Assembly (NCBI RefSeq): GCF_013032005.1
Contig: NZ_WQBE01000001.1
Span: 558,001-622,000, forward strand
DNA from: Ruegeria atlantica
GTDB taxonomy: Bacteria; Pseudomonadota; Alphaproteobacteria; Rhodobacterales; Rhodobacteraceae
Reading direction: 5' to 3'
DNA length: 64,000 bases
Shown here piece after piece: positions 18,047 to 27,834 of the stretch (its first letter is position 1; each line of letters starts with the position of its first letter). Position numbers and translations under genes: made by a program. Below the pieces are notes generated by a model, which did not search any database, was not told the origin of the DNA, and saw only the letters and a list, made by a program, of their open reading frames with translations.

Positions 18047-19408
18047 TTACCAGCGGCGTTCAAAGCGGCGGCGCAGAAGTACCGCGATGGTGTTCATTGT
18101 CACAAGGAAGATCAACAGAATGATGATGCCCCCCCATGCGCGTTCATAAAAGGCCGGGTCGGCGCGCTTGGACCATTCATAGATCTGCGCCGGCATGGCC
18201 GAGTTTGGCGACAGGAAGCCAGCGACGATGCCATCCGGCGGGTTCGAGGCAATAAATCCTACCATTCCGATCAGCAGCAGCGGTGCAGTTTCCCCCAGCG
18301 CCTGCGCCAGGCCGATGATCGTGCCAGTCAAGATGCCGGGCGCGGCCAGAGGCAGAACGTGATGGAACACCGCCTGCATTTTCGAGGCCCCTACCCCCAA
18401 CGCTGCATCACGGATCGATGGCGGAACCGCCTTCAACGACGCGCGGGTCGATATGATAATTGTTGGTAAAGTCATCAGCGTCAGCACCAGACCACCCACC
18501 AGCGGAGCGGATGTCGGCAGGTGCATATAGTTGATGAACACGGCCAGACCCAGAATACCAAACACGATGGACGGCACGGCAGCGAGGTTCGAAATGTTTA
18601 CCTCAATGATATCAGTCAGTCGGTTCTGCGGTGCGAATTCCTCAAGATAGATTGAGGCCGCAACGCCAATCGGAAGCGCTAGCGCAAGCACCACAAACAT
18701 CATGAACAGCGAACCCAGCATCGATACACCGATCCCCGCAGCCTCGGGCCGCTGATCAGATGCGTCCGAGCCAAAGATGAAATCAGGGTTGAAGGCTTTG
18801 TACAGCACGCCTGCATCCCGCAACTGATCAACGAAATCAAGTTGTTCGACCGTGATGCTCTTATCGTTGGCAATCGACTCACGTGTGACGCGGCCCTTCA
18901 AATAGCCATCGACGCGGCTGTTGGTCAAAAAGCGGAAACTGACCGTTTTGCCGATCTCATCTGGGTTGGCGATGACGTAATTGCGCAGCTCGGCTTGCGC
19001 TGCCTTGGACAGGATTTTACCCATTGCCTTGGGTTTCAGATCGGTCTGAATGCCCAGCTCTTGAACTTCGGTTTCAAGAGCCGATGCAATAAGGGGCGCG
19101 TAACCGAAGGTCGAAACCTTCTTGATGTCCTCAATATTGCGGTTGCCCTTCTTATCAAGCTTGTCGGCCTTTAGCTCGACATTCAGTTCAAGATAGGTCT
19201 GCTGGAAGGCCCCGGTCCCAGCGGTCACAATATTCGTGACCAGCACGACCAGCATCAGCAACCCGATACCGATTGCGGCGACACCGTACATCTTGAACCG
19301 ACTTTCAGCCGCATTGCGCCGTTTGGTGCGCGCGTCCTTTTCAAACAGCGAACCGCCCTTGGGTTTCGCCGCAGGAGCAGCGCCAGGTGTTTGGGAAATA
19401 TCGGTCAT
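18047..19408 (-). CDS. pstA: Phosphate ABC transporter permease PstA
   Basis: A 453-residue membrane protein. A first membrane helix (about 41-65) is followed by a large periplasmic part (about 66-225) of the DUF3333 type seen in alphaproteobacterial PstA, then the permease core. The core carries the ABC coupling segment (SIRDAALGVGASKMQAVFHHVLP) and the EFAPQNRLTDIIEVNI stretch typical of PstA. It overlaps pstC by 4 bases (ATGA). Confidence 0.95.
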   Translation of the reverse strand: MTDISQTPGAAPAAKPKGGSLFEKDARTKRRNAAESRFKMYGVAAIGIGLLMLVVLVTNIVTAGTGAFQQTYLELNVELKADKLDKKGNRNIEDIKKVSTFGYAPLIASALETEVQELGIQTDLKPKAMGKILSKAAQAELRNYVIANPDEIGKTVSFRFLTNSRVDGYLKGRVTRESIANDKSITVEQLDFVDQLRDAGVLYKAFNPDFIFGSDASDQRPEAAGIGVSMLGSLFMMFVVLALALPIGVAASIYLEEFAPQNRLTDIIEVNISNLAAVPSIVFGILGLAVFINYMHLPTSAPLVGGLVLTLMTLPTIIISTRASLKAVPPSIRDAALGVGASKMQAVFHHVLPLAAPGILTGTIIGLAQALGETAPLLLIGMVGFIASNPPDGIVAGFLSPNSAMPAQIYEWSKRADPAFYERAWGGIIILLIFLVTMNTIAVLLRRRFERRW

Positions 19409-20877
19409 TCGTACTGCTCCCGGTATTTGCGTACGATGTAGAGGGCAAAGATGTTCAGCCCCAGCGTTATGATGAACAGTGTCAGACCCAGTGCGAAGGC
19501 CACCAGTGTCTCGGGGCTGGCAAAGTCGGTGTCGCCGGTCAGCTGGCTGACGATCCGGGTTGTAATGGTGGTCATTGCCTCGAACGGGTTGCCCGAGAAT
19601 TTGGCGATTGCACCGGCGGCCATCACCACGATCATCGTCTCACCAATGGCGCGGCTGGCGGCCAGCAGGATCGCGCCCACGATCCCCGGCAGCGCGGCGG
19701 GCAGAACCACCTGACGCACGGTTTCAGATTTCGTCGCGCCCAGTCCAAGCGAGCCATCGCGGATCGACTGCGGCACCGCGTTGATGATGTCATCAGACAG
19801 CGATGAGACAAACGGGATCAGCATGATACCCATCACCAAACCAGCGGTCAGAACGGCATTGGAACTTGCCATCCACCCCAGCCCCAACGCGCCGCCATTT
19901 CCGAACAGGGACACCAGCGCAGGCCCCACGGTCAGCAATGCAAACAGGCCGTAAACGATGGTTGGAATACCCGCGAGGATTTCCAGCAAAGGTTTCGCGA
20001 CCGACCGAGTCACGGTCGAGGCGTATTCTGACAGATATACAGCCGCAAACAGGCCAATCGGCACCGCCACCAACAGGGCAATCACCGAGATATAGAGCGT
20101 ACCCCACAAAAGCGGCAGGATCGACAGCTCACTCCCACCGCGGAAATTCGGGGCCCAGGTGCTGCCGAAGAAAAAGTCTTTCCACGAGTGTAGTTGGAAG
20201 AAGTTCAGCGTCTCGAAGAACATCGACAAGACGATGCCTACGGTGGTCAGAATAGCAATCGACGCGGCCAGTAGCAGCAAGGCCAGAACGCCTTGCTCGA
20301 CCACGTTACGGGCGCGGAATTCCTTATTCGTGCGAACATAAGCAAAGGCCGCACCCAACAAGGCCAGCGCCAGCACTACGACCTGCATCGCCACAGACCC
20401 GCTGCTGGTCATGCTGCGGTATTTCTGAGCGGCCATCAAGATTGGCTGGGTGATATCTTGCGTCAGAACCTGGCCCGCGTCCTTCAGGGCCGCGGTCAGT
20501 GTATCAATATCCGCATTCGCGTTCTGCGCTTGTGCCTCGGTCATCGTGCCAGCGGCAACAGCACCGTTCAGGCCGTCAGCCACGCGGCGCACCTCGCTCA
20601 TAACAAGGCCGCGATCCGACCCTTCGGCGATCGCGTTGTCAGGGATCAAACCGGATATTGCGTTGTCGATGATCATTGGCTGCACCAAAAGCCAGATGAT
20701 CAGTACGCCCAAGGCCGGTACAAGCGCCGTAAAGGCAACATTGTAGCCGTAATAAGACGGCAACGAATGCAGTTCGCGGGCGTTACCCCCCGCGCTAGCC
20801 AGGGCTCGGGAACGGCCCGTGAAATATCCGATCACTGCCAGCGCAAGCAGGATTAGCAACAGCCAGGATAACGCCAT
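19405..20877 (-). CDS. pstC: Phosphate ABC transporter permease PstC
   Basis: A 490-residue membrane protein, longer than the E. coli protein because of an N-terminal extension with extra membrane helices and a periplasmic loop (about 70-150). The permease core has YLSEYAS, LEILAGIPTIVYGLFAL and the coupling segment SIRDGSLGLGATKSETVRQVVLP. It starts 84 bases after pstS, across the terminator at 20911-20945, and overlaps pstA by 4 bases. Confidence 0.95.
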   Translation of the reverse strand: MALSWLLLILLALAVIGYFTGRSRALASAGGNARELHSLPSYYGYNVAFTALVPALGVLIIWLLVQPMIIDNAISGLIPDNAIAEGSDRGLVMSEVRRVADGLNGAVAAGTMTEAQAQNANADIDTLTAALKDAGQVLTQDITQPILMAAQKYRSMTSSGSVAMQVVVLALALLGAAFAYVRTNKEFRARNVVEQGVLALLLLAASIAILTTVGIVLSMFFETLNFFQLHSWKDFFFGSTWAPNFRGGSELSILPLLWGTLYISVIALLVAVPIGLFAAVYLSEYASTVTRSVAKPLLEILAGIPTIVYGLFALLTVGPALVSLFGNGGALGLGWMASSNAVLTAGLVMGIMLIPFVSSLSDDIINAVPQSIRDGSLGLGATKSETVRQVVLPAALPGIVGAILLAASRAIGETMIVVMAAGAIAKFSGNPFEAMTTITTRIVSQLTGDTDFASPETLVAFALGLTLFIITLGLNIFALYIVRKYREQYE

Positions 20878-20910
20878 GAGAACTCCGTGAGGATGGCAGT
20901 GAGTGGAGGC

Positions 20911-20945
20911 AAAAAGAACCGGGGCGTGAAGAAAACGCCCCGGTT
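20911..20945 (-). terminator. Terminator between pstS and pstC
   Basis: On the minus strand, AACCGGGGCGT (20945-20935) pairs perfectly with ACGCCCCGGTT (20927-20917) over a 7-base loop and continues into CTTTTT. It stands inside the pst operon after pstS, and should let pstS mRNA exceed that of the membrane genes by partial termination or 3' protection. Confidence 0.85.
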
Positions 20946-20961
20946 CGGTTTTCGATATGGA

Positions 20962-22002
20962 TTAGGAACCACCGCCCAGAACGGCTTCGTTTGCAACAGT
21001 TTCCTGAACCTTGCCCAGTTCCGGGTCAGAGACCAGGCCGTACTCGGCCAGCGGGCCATCGGGGCCTGCAATCTCATCCGCGACAAAGAACTCAGCATAT
21101 TCTTTCAGGCCGGGAACCACGCCGATATGCGCTTTTTTCACGTAGAAGAACAGCGGGCGCGACACCGGGTATTCGCCCGATGCGATGGATTCGGTCGACG
21201 GAACAACGTCTGACATGGTCGCAACCTGCAGCTTGTCAGTGTTGTTTTCGTAGAACGCCAGACCAAAGACGCCGATGCCGTCCTTATTGCTATCGATGCG
21301 CGCCAGGGTCTCGGTATAATCGCCGTCGATGTCGACCGAAACGCCGTCGGTGCGCAGAGCGATACAGGCTTTCTCAGCCGCCTTTTTGTCGTCGCCGTTG
21401 GCAGCTTTGTAGACGTCAAAGTCGCCCAGATGCTCACAACCGGCCAGGATCACCTTATCTTCGAACACTTCACGGGTGCCGTGCTTGGTGCCCGGGATGA
21501 AGGCTGCGATGGGTTGCGCCGGGAAATCCGGGTTCACGTCGGCCCAGGTTTTGTTCGGGTTGTCGACCAGCTCGCCGTCCACAACGATCTGCGCGGACAG
21601 GGCTTTGTACCAATCTTCCGGCGTGAACTCGAACGTGTTGCCGTTAATGTCCGAGGCGAACACGATGCCATCATAACCGATCTGCACTTCGATGATGTCG
21701 GTCACACCGTTTTCGGCACAGGCTTTGATCTCTTTTTCACGGATCGCGCGCGATGCGTTTGCCACGTCGATGGTGTTTTCGCCAACACCTTCGCAGAACC
21801 GCTTGAGGCCCGCTGACGAACCACCCGACTCGACAACTGGTGTCGGGAAGTCAAAGTTTTCACCGAAGGCTTCTGCAACGATCGAAGCATAAGGCAGCAC
21901 GGTCGAAGAACCCGCGACCTGAACCTGGTCACGCGCAGCAGCAGCGGTGGCCGATACGGCAGCGATAGCAAGCGCCGAAGCCGACAGTTTTACAAAGGAC
22001 AT
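20962..22002 (-). CDS. pstS: Phosphate-binding protein PstS
   Basis: A 346-residue periplasmic protein from ATG 22002, which follows AAGGAGACTGGA; a start six codons earlier lacks a ribosome site. The signal peptide is residues 1-23 (MSFVKLSASALAIAAVSATAAAA). The phosphate-binding signatures are VAGSSTVLPYA and VESGGSSAGLKRFC, with GTKHGTREVFED further on. PstS delivers phosphate to PstCAB. A Pho box of three units lies 84-112 bases upstream. Confidence 0.96.
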   Translation of the reverse strand: MSFVKLSASALAIAAVSATAAAARDQVQVAGSSTVLPYASIVAEAFGENFDFPTPVVESGGSSAGLKRFCEGVGENTIDVANASRAIREKEIKACAENGVTDIIEVQIGYDGIVFASDINGNTFEFTPEDWYKALSAQIVVDGELVDNPNKTWADVNPDFPAQPIAAFIPGTKHGTREVFEDKVILAGCEHLGDFDVYKAANGDDKKAAEKACIALRTDGVSVDIDGDYTETLARIDSNKDGIGVFGLAFYENNTDKLQVATMSDVVPSTESIASGEYPVSRPLFFYVKKAHIGVVPGLKEYAEFFVADEIAGPDGPLAEYGLVSDPELGKVQETVANEAVLGGGS

Positions 22003-22085
22003 TCCAGTCTCCTTGATCATATCAGTTTGTGATCATCCCCATGATGATCTTGCGCCAACGTCTAAAAGTCGCGCGTAAGCCTTTT

Positions 22086-22114
22086 GTGACAGGTATGTAA
22101 CAGCTTTATGACAG
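22086..22114 (-). promoter_or_regulatory. Three-unit Pho box upstream of pstS
   Basis: On the minus strand three 7-base units read CTGTCAT (22114-22108), CTGTTAC (22103-22097) and CTGTCAC (22092-22086), spaced exactly 11 bases, one helical turn each. This fits the CTGTCAT repeats with AT-rich spacers bound by PhoB dimers in E. coli. A tentative -10 element lies around 22063-22072. A single further unit (ATGACAG, 22165-22171) lies out of phase. Confidence 0.88.
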
Positions 22115-22196
22115 ATCGCATGAAAACAGGCCGTTGGAACGCAAAGCTGCAATGCGCTTTTTACATGACAGGCAGACCACGTCTGGCAAGCTTTTG

Positions 22197-23243
22197 TTAT
22201 CGCGGCAATATTACGGTAAAGGTTGAACCCTTTCCAACTTCGCTTTGCATCCGCAAACGCCCGCGATGGCGGTTGATTATGTGTTTTACAATCGCAAGGC
22301 CCAGCCCGGTTCCGCCCAGTTGTCGCGATCTGTGGCTGTCGGCGCGGTAGAATCGCTCGGTCAGGCGGGGCAGGTGTATCGCGTCAATGCCGGGCCCCTT
22401 GTCACTGACCAAAACCCTGACAGCCGGACCACGCATGACGGAATCGCGTTCGGATGATTCCACCCGAATGTCGACGCTGCCCCCACTGCCACCGTATTTG
22501 ATGGCGTTCTCGATCAGGTTGGTGAAGACCTGACGCAGCTGGTCGCCATCCCCGATCAGCGAGACAGGCCCTTCTGGCGCGTTCAAGCTCACCTCGACGT
22601 TGGCACTCTCGGCCAGCGGGCGCAGTGAGTTCAGCGTTGATTGCAACAGCCCCGTCAATTCAAGCTGATCTTTGGGCCGCACACGTTCTTCGCTTTCGAC
22701 ACGGTTTAGTGACAGCAGATCCCCCACCAATCGGTTCATACGATTGGCTTCGTCGGCCATGATCTCAAGAAACCGCGCGCGCGCGGCGGCGTCATCACGC
22801 GCCGGACCACGCAACGTTTCGATGAAGCCCATCAACGCTGTCAGCGGTGTGCGCAACTCATGACTGACATTCGCCACGAAATCCCGCCGCATCTGGCTGG
22901 CCTGCTCGACATGCGAGACATCTTGGAAAGTCGCCAGCATGGCACCGCCGGACACCGCCCCTACACCGTTCAGATAACGGCATTCAACCTCGAACGTGGT
23001 GTCCTGCGCTCCGTCATTGGACAGGTGGCGCGCCTTTGCCGGACCATTGGTATGCAGGCACTGTTCAATTGCATCAATCACCCCAGGTTGCCGCAAAATC
23101 GTCGCGAAATGCCGACCGACGATATTCTGCGTCAGCAGGGTTTTGGCATCGTCATTGGCGGCAATGATCCGTTCGGTCTGGTCGACCATCAAAGCCGGCA
23201 TCGGAATGGCCGAGACAAGTTCGGCAAGCAGGTCGTCTGACAT
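22197..23243 (-). CDS. phoR: PhoR-type sensor kinase, without membrane segment
   Basis: A 348-residue histidine kinase. Residues of about 10-110 form a PAS domain (IPMPALMVDQTERIIAAN). The HisKA helix has FVANVSHELRTPLTAL with His128, and the ATPase domain has NLIENAIKYGGSG, DKGPGID and GGTGLGLAIVKHI. PhoR phosphorylates PhoB in phosphate starvation. No hydrophobic N-terminal helix is visible, unlike the membrane-anchored E. coli PhoR, so this one looks soluble or held by partners. It lies 22 bases after the carbonic-anhydrase-like gene, upstream of pstS. Confidence 0.93.
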   Translation of the reverse strand: MSDDLLAELVSAIPMPALMVDQTERIIAANDDAKTLLTQNIVGRHFATILRQPGVIDAIEQCLHTNGPAKARHLSNDGAQDTTFEVECRYLNGVGAVSGGAMLATFQDVSHVEQASQMRRDFVANVSHELRTPLTALMGFIETLRGPARDDAAARARFLEIMADEANRMNRLVGDLLSLNRVESEERVRPKDQLELTGLLQSTLNSLRPLAESANVEVSLNAPEGPVSLIGDGDQLRQVFTNLIENAIKYGGSGGSVDIRVESSERDSVMRGPAVRVLVSDKGPGIDAIHLPRLTERFYRADSHRSRQLGGTGLGLAIVKHIINRHRGRLRMQSEVGKGSTFTVILPR

Positions 23244-23265
23244 TCTTCAGACCCTTCCCGGCAAG

Positions 23266-23790
23266 TTAGGACACAGGCTTCATCTCGTCACGGAACCGGC
23301 GCATATTCTGTTGATAATGTAACGCGCTGAGCGTGATTTTCTGCGCCGCGGCTTCGTCCAGTTCCCGCACAACCTTGCCCGGCGTTCCCATGACCAGCGA
23401 GTTGTCGGGGATTTCCTTGCCTTCGGTGATCAAGGCCCCTGCCCCGATCAGACAATTCTTACCAATCTTTGCCCCGTTCAACACGATGGCTCCCATGCCG
23501 ATGAGCGTGTTTTCCCCGATCGTACACCCATGCAGCATCACCTTGTGGCCGATGGTACAATTCTTACCGATGGTCAGAGGATAACCGGCGTCGATATGCA
23601 TGATGCAATCTTCCTGCACATTGCTGCCTTCGCCCACGCGAATCTCTTCATGATCAGCGCGGATGGTGCAGCCGAACCAAACCGAGGCCCCTTCTTCCAG
23701 CACTACTTTGCCAATCAAGTTGGCATCGGGTGCAACCCAAGTATCGTCGTGGATCTGTGGTGCGTGTTCGCCCAAGGCATAGATGGTCAT
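23266..23790 (-). CDS. Gamma-carbonic anhydrase-like hexapeptide protein
   Basis: A 174-residue left-handed beta-helix protein of the gamma-carbonic anhydrase/PaaY/YrdA family. The repeated hexapeptides (for example [26 protein letters not shown]) build the helix. The three zinc-ligand histidines are at 65 (IMHIDAG), 82 and 87 (GHKVMLHG). Whether it hydrates CO2 or hydrolyses thioesters cannot be read from the sequence. It overlaps gmk by 4 bases. Confidence 0.9.
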   Translation of the reverse strand: MTIYALGEHAPQIHDDTWVAPDANLIGKVVLEEGASVWFGCTIRADHEEIRVGEGSNVQEDCIMHIDAGYPLTIGKNCTIGHKVMLHGCTIGENTLIGMGAIVLNGAKIGKNCLIGAGALITEGKEIPDNSLVMGTPGKVVRELDEAAAQKITLSALHYQQNMRRFRDEMKPVS

Positions 23791-24428
23791 GACAAACCTT
23801 CAAATTCGTTCTGCAAGGTGCGTACGTGGTCTTGCAGTCTTGGTTGTTGGATACGGCGCATACGCTCTGCGCTGACGATGGTTTTCAGCTTTTCCTCGGT
23901 TGTATCCAGGTCATCGTTGACCAGTACATAGTCGTAATAGCCCCAGTGGCTGATTTCATCCCAGCTTTTGAGCATCCGCTTGGCGATCACGTCCTCGCTG
24001 TCCTGCCCGCGGGTTTCCAGGCGGCGGCGCAATTCGGGGATCGAGGGTGGCAGGATGAAAATCGACAATGCGTGCTTACCCAGATCCGAATTGCGGATCT
24101 GAACCTCACCCTGCCAATCCACGTCAAAAAGAACATCGCGGCCCGCATTTATCGAGTCCTGCACCGGGCCAGCCGGAGAGCCATAAAAGTTCCCAAACAC
24201 GTGCGCATGTTCCAGCATCTGACCCTTGGCAACCTGCTGTCTGAATTCATCCTCTGACAGAAAGTAATATTCCCGTCCGTGTTCTTCGCCCGGACGAGGT
24301 GCGCGGGTCGTGGCCGAAACCGAGAACTCCAGACCTTCATCCCAGGCCATAAGCCTGCGGGCCAAAGTGGATTTCCCCGCCCCGGAAGGCGAAGACAGGA
24401 TGATAAGTAGGCCGCGGCGATCTGCCAT
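23787..24428 (-). CDS. gmk: Guanylate kinase
   Basis: A 213-residue kinase from [16 protein letters not shown]. It phosphorylates GMP to GDP. The P-loop is [10 protein letters not shown] and the GMP-binding segment [19 protein letters not shown], with VLFDVDWQG further on. A start seven codons upstream (24449) overlaps the yicC stop as ATGA and is equally possible. The yicC-gmk order is common in proteobacteria. gmk in turn overlaps the carbonic-anhydrase-like gene by 4 bases. Confidence 0.95.
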   Translation of the reverse strand: MADRRGLLIILSSPSGAGKSTLARRLMAWDEGLEFSVSATTRAPRPGEEHGREYYFLSEDEFRQQVAKGQMLEHAHVFGNFYGSPAGPVQDSINAGRDVLFDVDWQGEVQIRNSDLGKHALSIFILPPSIPELRRRLETRGQDSEDVIAKRMLKSWDEISHWGYYDYVLVNDDLDTTEEKLKTIVSAERMRRIQQPRLQDHVRTLQNEFEGLS

Positions 24429-24445
24429 GTCAGTTGTTCCCATCG

Positions 24446-25336
24446 TCATTCAACATTTTGCACCTGTTCGCGCATCTGGTCTATTACGGCCTTCAGCTCA
24501 AGCCCAACCGAGGTCAGCTCGGCGCTTTGCGCCTTTGAACACAGCGTGTTGGCCTCGCGATTAAACTCCTGCATCAGGAAATCCAGCTTGCGCCCCACGG
24601 CCCCATCCTGCGACAGCAGATCGCGTGCGGCGTTCACATGCGTTTTCAGGCGGTCAATTTCTTCGGTGATATCGGATTTGACCGCGATCAGCGCCAATTC
24701 CTGCGCGACCCGGTCCGGGTCAGCCCCTTGCGCATTGTCCAGCACACGGGCCAGATTTTCGCGCAGTGCCTCGGCGGTCTTGTCCTTGCGTTGTTCTGCA
24801 AGCTCGGCCGCTTGCGCCGTTAAGTCAGCGACCTGAGCAAGCTGCCCGTCCAGAATGTCTGCCAGAGCCTTGCCTTCTGTCTGGCGCATGTCGACGAAAG
24901 CTGCCAACAGGTCGGCAAATTCGTTCGTCAATTCCTTGACCAGAGGCGCGGGGTCGTCCACTTCACTGCCAGCCTCCAACATTCCTCTCAGCCCTATCAG
25001 GTCCGCCGCGGTCGAAGGTGCCAGCGCGACGCCGCTTTCTGCCGCCATTTCCTGCGTACGGGCCAGCGCAGCAAGTGCCGCGCCCATGGCGTCTTCATTC
25101 AGAACCAGATCAGGGGCAGTTTCTTCGCGGCTTAACCGTAAGGACAAGGTGACATTTCCCCGGCTCAGTGATTTGGACAGCTGGCCGCGCAAGGCGGTTT
25201 CGAGCCCGGTCAGCCACTCGGGCATGCGCAACCGTATGTCCAGACCCTTGCCGTTCACGCTGCGCAGATCCCACGTCCAGCTATGGGGTCCATACGCCCC
25301 TTTGCCTGCGGCGAATCCGGTCATGGATCTGATCAT
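24446..25336 (-). CDS. yicC: YicC-family endoribonuclease
   Basis: A 296-residue protein from [13 protein letters not shown] at ATG 25336; the longer frame upstream has no family similarity. Family blocks are [29 protein letters not shown], and the C-terminal [22 protein letters not shown]. YicC was recently described in E. coli as an RNase acting on small RNA. It heads an overlapping unit yicC-gmk-carbonic anhydrase-phoR. Confidence 0.93.
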   Translation of the reverse strand: MIRSMTGFAAGKGAYGPHSWTWDLRSVNGKGLDIRLRMPEWLTGLETALRGQLSKSLSRGNVTLSLRLSREETAPDLVLNEDAMGAALAALARTQEMAAESGVALAPSTAADLIGLRGMLEAGSEVDDPAPLVKELTNEFADLLAAFVDMRQTEGKALADILDGQLAQVADLTAQAAELAEQRKDKTAEALRENLARVLDNAQGADPDRVAQELALIAVKSDITEEIDRLKTHVNAARDLLSQDGAVGRKLDFLMQEFNREANTLCSKAQSAELTSVGLELKAVIDQMREQVQNVE

Positions 25337-25427
25337 GTTGGCTGTCCTTGTCTGCTCGGTTGTCGCACCTAATGCCATCGGCGGGCGCAGGGCAAGAGTT
25401 TGCTGGTTTTCGGCCTTCGTCCAGAAG

Positions 25428-25442
25428 TTAACCATTCGTTAA
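25428..25442. promoter_or_regulatory. CtrA-type box TTAA-N7-TTAA
   Basis: TTAACCATTCGTTAA is a perfect match to the full CtrA recognition pattern TTAA-N7-TTAA, with the preferred AACC arm. It lies between yicC (start 25336) and the PAS-protein gene (start 25568), about 125 bases before the latter. CtrA itself is not in the window; ChpT, which phosphorylates it in relatives, is at 1592-2188. Confidence 0.65.
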
Positions 25443-25567
25443 AGAATTCCTCCAAAATTGACTCAACTCGTGTCAATTTGGCTTTGGTCAGGGATGATCG
25501 GACCTGAAGGGTCCCGATATCTTGAATTTTAGATAAATGACGGGCGATTGACGCTAGGGTGATGTAA

Positions 25568-26242
25568 ATGAAAACGTTTTTCGGTAACAGGTTCGGATCG
25601 AACTCTGGAAAGATCGTCGCAATGGATCGTTTTGACAGCGGGCGCAGCCTCTCGCCCATCCGACAGGTCGAGGCGTACTGGACCGCGCTGTTAACCGGCG
25701 ACGGTGTCCCCAAACGTGCGCAGATCGATCCGCGCGGGCTTGAAAACGTTTTGGAATACACGTTCATTCTGGAACGTATCGCGCCCGGTCTGGCCCGGTT
25801 TCGTCTGGCTGGAAGCCACCTAACACAGCTGGCAGGCATGGAAGTGCGCGGCATGCCGTTAACCGCGTTTTTCGAACCCAGCGCTCGTGGCCAGATATCG
25901 GACGTATTGGAGCAGGTCTTTGCCCAGCCGGCAATTGCCGAGCTTGGATTGGTCGCCGCCGGTAAACTGGGCCGCAGCCAGTTGCAGGCACGTATGATCC
26001 TGTTGCCCCTGAAAAGCGATCTTGGCGATGTCAGCCGCGTGTTGGGTGTCATGATGTCCGACGGTGCAATGGGCGCGACGCCTCGCCGTTTCTCAATCCC
26101 CGACACCAGAGTGCGGGCTGTTTCAGACGTTCAGGCACCGCAACAACCGGCGCAGCAAATCTCGGCCGGGTTTGCGGAAGAGCAAGCAGAATTCAAGAAA
26201 CCCGGATCACATCTACGGCTGGTTGCGTCACGGGACGACTGA
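25568..26242 (+). CDS. PAS_5-domain protein
   Basis: A 224-residue protein. Residues of about 30-165 resemble the PAS_5 family common in alphaproteobacteria: PIRQVEAYWTAL, ENVLEYTFILERIAPGLARFRLAGSHL and MILLPLKSD...VLGVMMSDG. There is no kinase or output domain, and a charged, Gln-rich tail follows. The ligand and partner are not known. The CtrA-type box upstream makes a cell-cycle or motility link possible; this is inference. Confidence 0.82.
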   Translation: MKTFFGNRFGSNSGKIVAMDRFDSGRSLSPIRQVEAYWTALLTGDGVPKRAQIDPRGLENVLEYTFILERIAPGLARFRLAGSHLTQLAGMEVRGMPLTAFFEPSARGQISDVLEQVFAQPAIAELGLVAAGKLGRSQLQARMILLPLKSDLGDVSRVLGVMMSDGAMGATPRRFSIPDTRVRAVSDVQAPQQPAQQISAGFAEEQAEFKKPGSHLRLVASRDD

Positions 26243-26245
26243 CAA

Positions 26246-26274
26246 AAAAGGCGGGCCAATGCAGCCCGCCTTTT
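26246..26274. terminator. Bidirectional terminator
   Basis: AAAAGGCGGGC (26246-26256) pairs perfectly with GCCCGCCTTTT (26264-26274). A/T runs on both sides let it serve the PAS gene and the convergent DAHP synthase gene. Confidence 0.88.
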
Positions 26275-26294
26275 AACCTTAAAGACAGTAAGTC

Positions 26295-27665
26295 TTAGCT
26301 GGCTTCACGTTTGTTGCGATCGCGGCGCAGGTTGGTCAGTTCTTCGGCAACCAAAAAGGCCAGTTCCAGCGATTGCGTAGCGTTCAGTCGCGGGTCGCAA
26401 GCAGTGTGGTAACGATCCGAGAGGTCCTCTTCGGTCACGGCACGCACCCCACCGGTGCATTCGGTCACGTCCAAACCGGTCATCTCAAAATGCACGCCCC
26501 CAGGGATGGTGCCTTCGGCCTGATGCACACCAAAGAAGTCGCGCACCTCGCGCAGGACTGAATCAAACGGACGGGTTTTGTAGCCCGTCGCCGATTTGAT
26601 TGTGTTGCCGTGCATCGGGTCGCAGACCCATGTGACTTTGGCGCCCTCTTCCTTGACGGCCTTGACCAGACGCGGCAGATGCTCACCCGCCTTGCCCGCA
26701 CCAAAGCGCGCGATCAGGGTCAGGCGACCTTCCTCGTTTTCAGGGTTCAACTTGGACATCAGAACCTTGAGGTCTTCTGCCGTGGTCGAGGGACCACATT
26801 TCAGGCCAATCGGGTTCAGGACGCCGCGGCAGAATTCTACATGCGCCCCGTCCGGCTGACGGGTGCGGTCACCGATCCAGATCATATGGCCCGAACCGGC
26901 CAGCCAGTTGCCAGAGGTGGAATCAAGACGGGTCAGCGCCTCTTCGTATTCCAGCAGCAGGCTTTCATGGCTGGTGTAGAACTCAACGGTCGAGAACTCA
27001 TGCGTGGTGTCCGCCGTGATCCCTGCCGCGCCCATGAAGTCGATAGTGTCCTGAATACGGTCGGCGATTTCCGAGTATTTCTGCACGTCCTGTACATCGG
27101 TGAAGCCCAAAGTCCAGGAATGCACCATGCTCATATCGGCGAAACCACCGGTCGAGAAAGCGCGCAAAAGGTTCAGGGTCGCAGCCGCCTGAGTGTAGGC
27201 CTGCAGCATCTTGCCCGGATTCGGAATCCGTGCTTCGGGTGTGAAGGCCAGTTCGTTGATGATGTCACCACGGTAGCTGGGCAGCTCAACGCCATCCACC
27301 ACCTCGGTCGGGGCGCTGCGCGGTTTGGCGAATTGGCCGGCCATGCGGCCCACTTTGACCACCGGCACCTTGGCGCCATAGGTCAGAACCATTGCCATCT
27401 GCAGCATCACCTTGAACGTATCACGGATCGCATCCGCGCTGAATTGTTCAAAGCTTTCCGCACAATCCCCGCCCTGCAACAGGAAGGCCTCTCCGCGACC
27501 GGCGGCACCCAAATGTTGCTTCAGACGCCGTGCTTCGCCCGCAAAGACCAGCGGGGGATACTGTGAAAGCTGCGCCTCGACCTTGGCCAGCGCGGCCGCG
27601 TCGGTATAGTCTGGCATTTGAACCCGGGGCTTGTTGCGCCAGTTCGTTTTTTGCCATTCAGTCAT
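26295..27665 (-). CDS. aroG: Class II DAHP synthase (3-deoxy-7-phosphoheptulonate synthase)
   Basis: A 456-residue enzyme from [13 protein letters not shown] at ATG 27665. It condenses phosphoenolpyruvate and erythrose 4-phosphate, the first step of aromatic amino acid synthesis. It belongs to the plant/AroAII type: [54 protein letters not shown] and [10 protein letters not shown] are visible. The symbol aroG is loosely used for this class; aroF is also found. The gene faces the PAS gene across a shared terminator. Confidence 0.95.
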   Translation of the reverse strand: MTEWQKTNWRNKPRVQMPDYTDAAALAKVEAQLSQYPPLVFAGEARRLKQHLGAAGRGEAFLLQGGDCAESFEQFSADAIRDTFKVMLQMAMVLTYGAKVPVVKVGRMAGQFAKPRSAPTEVVDGVELPSYRGDIINELAFTPEARIPNPGKMLQAYTQAAATLNLLRAFSTGGFADMSMVHSWTLGFTDVQDVQKYSEIADRIQDTIDFMGAAGITADTTHEFSTVEFYTSHESLLLEYEEALTRLDSTSGNWLAGSGHMIWIGDRTRQPDGAHVEFCRGVLNPIGLKCGPSTTAEDLKVLMSKLNPENEEGRLTLIARFGAGKAGEHLPRLVKAVKEEGAKVTWVCDPMHGNTIKSATGYKTRPFDSVLREVRDFFGVHQAEGTIPGGVHFEMTGLDVTECTGGVRAVTEEDLSDRYHTACDPRLNATQSLELAFLVAEELTNLRRDRNKREAS

Positions 27666-27834
27666 AGCTTTGATCTCCGCTGAAGTATTCAGGTTGCTTC
27701 TATACAAAATGCATTGAAGACTGACCATATACGATTTGGCCCTCTTGACGCAGCAAACAAGCTTTGATCAAGGTGGCTGCCAAATCTGACGTCGGACAAA
27801 AAGTCGCCGGGCGCCGAATCAAGGACACCTCGCC

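Noticed and set aside
22165..22171. Extra Pho box unit
   Set aside because: Single unit, out of 11-bp phase with the box at 22086-22114.
26610..27566. Long plus-strand frame opposite DAHP synthase
   Set aside because: Shadow frame; the minus-strand enzyme has all family motifs.
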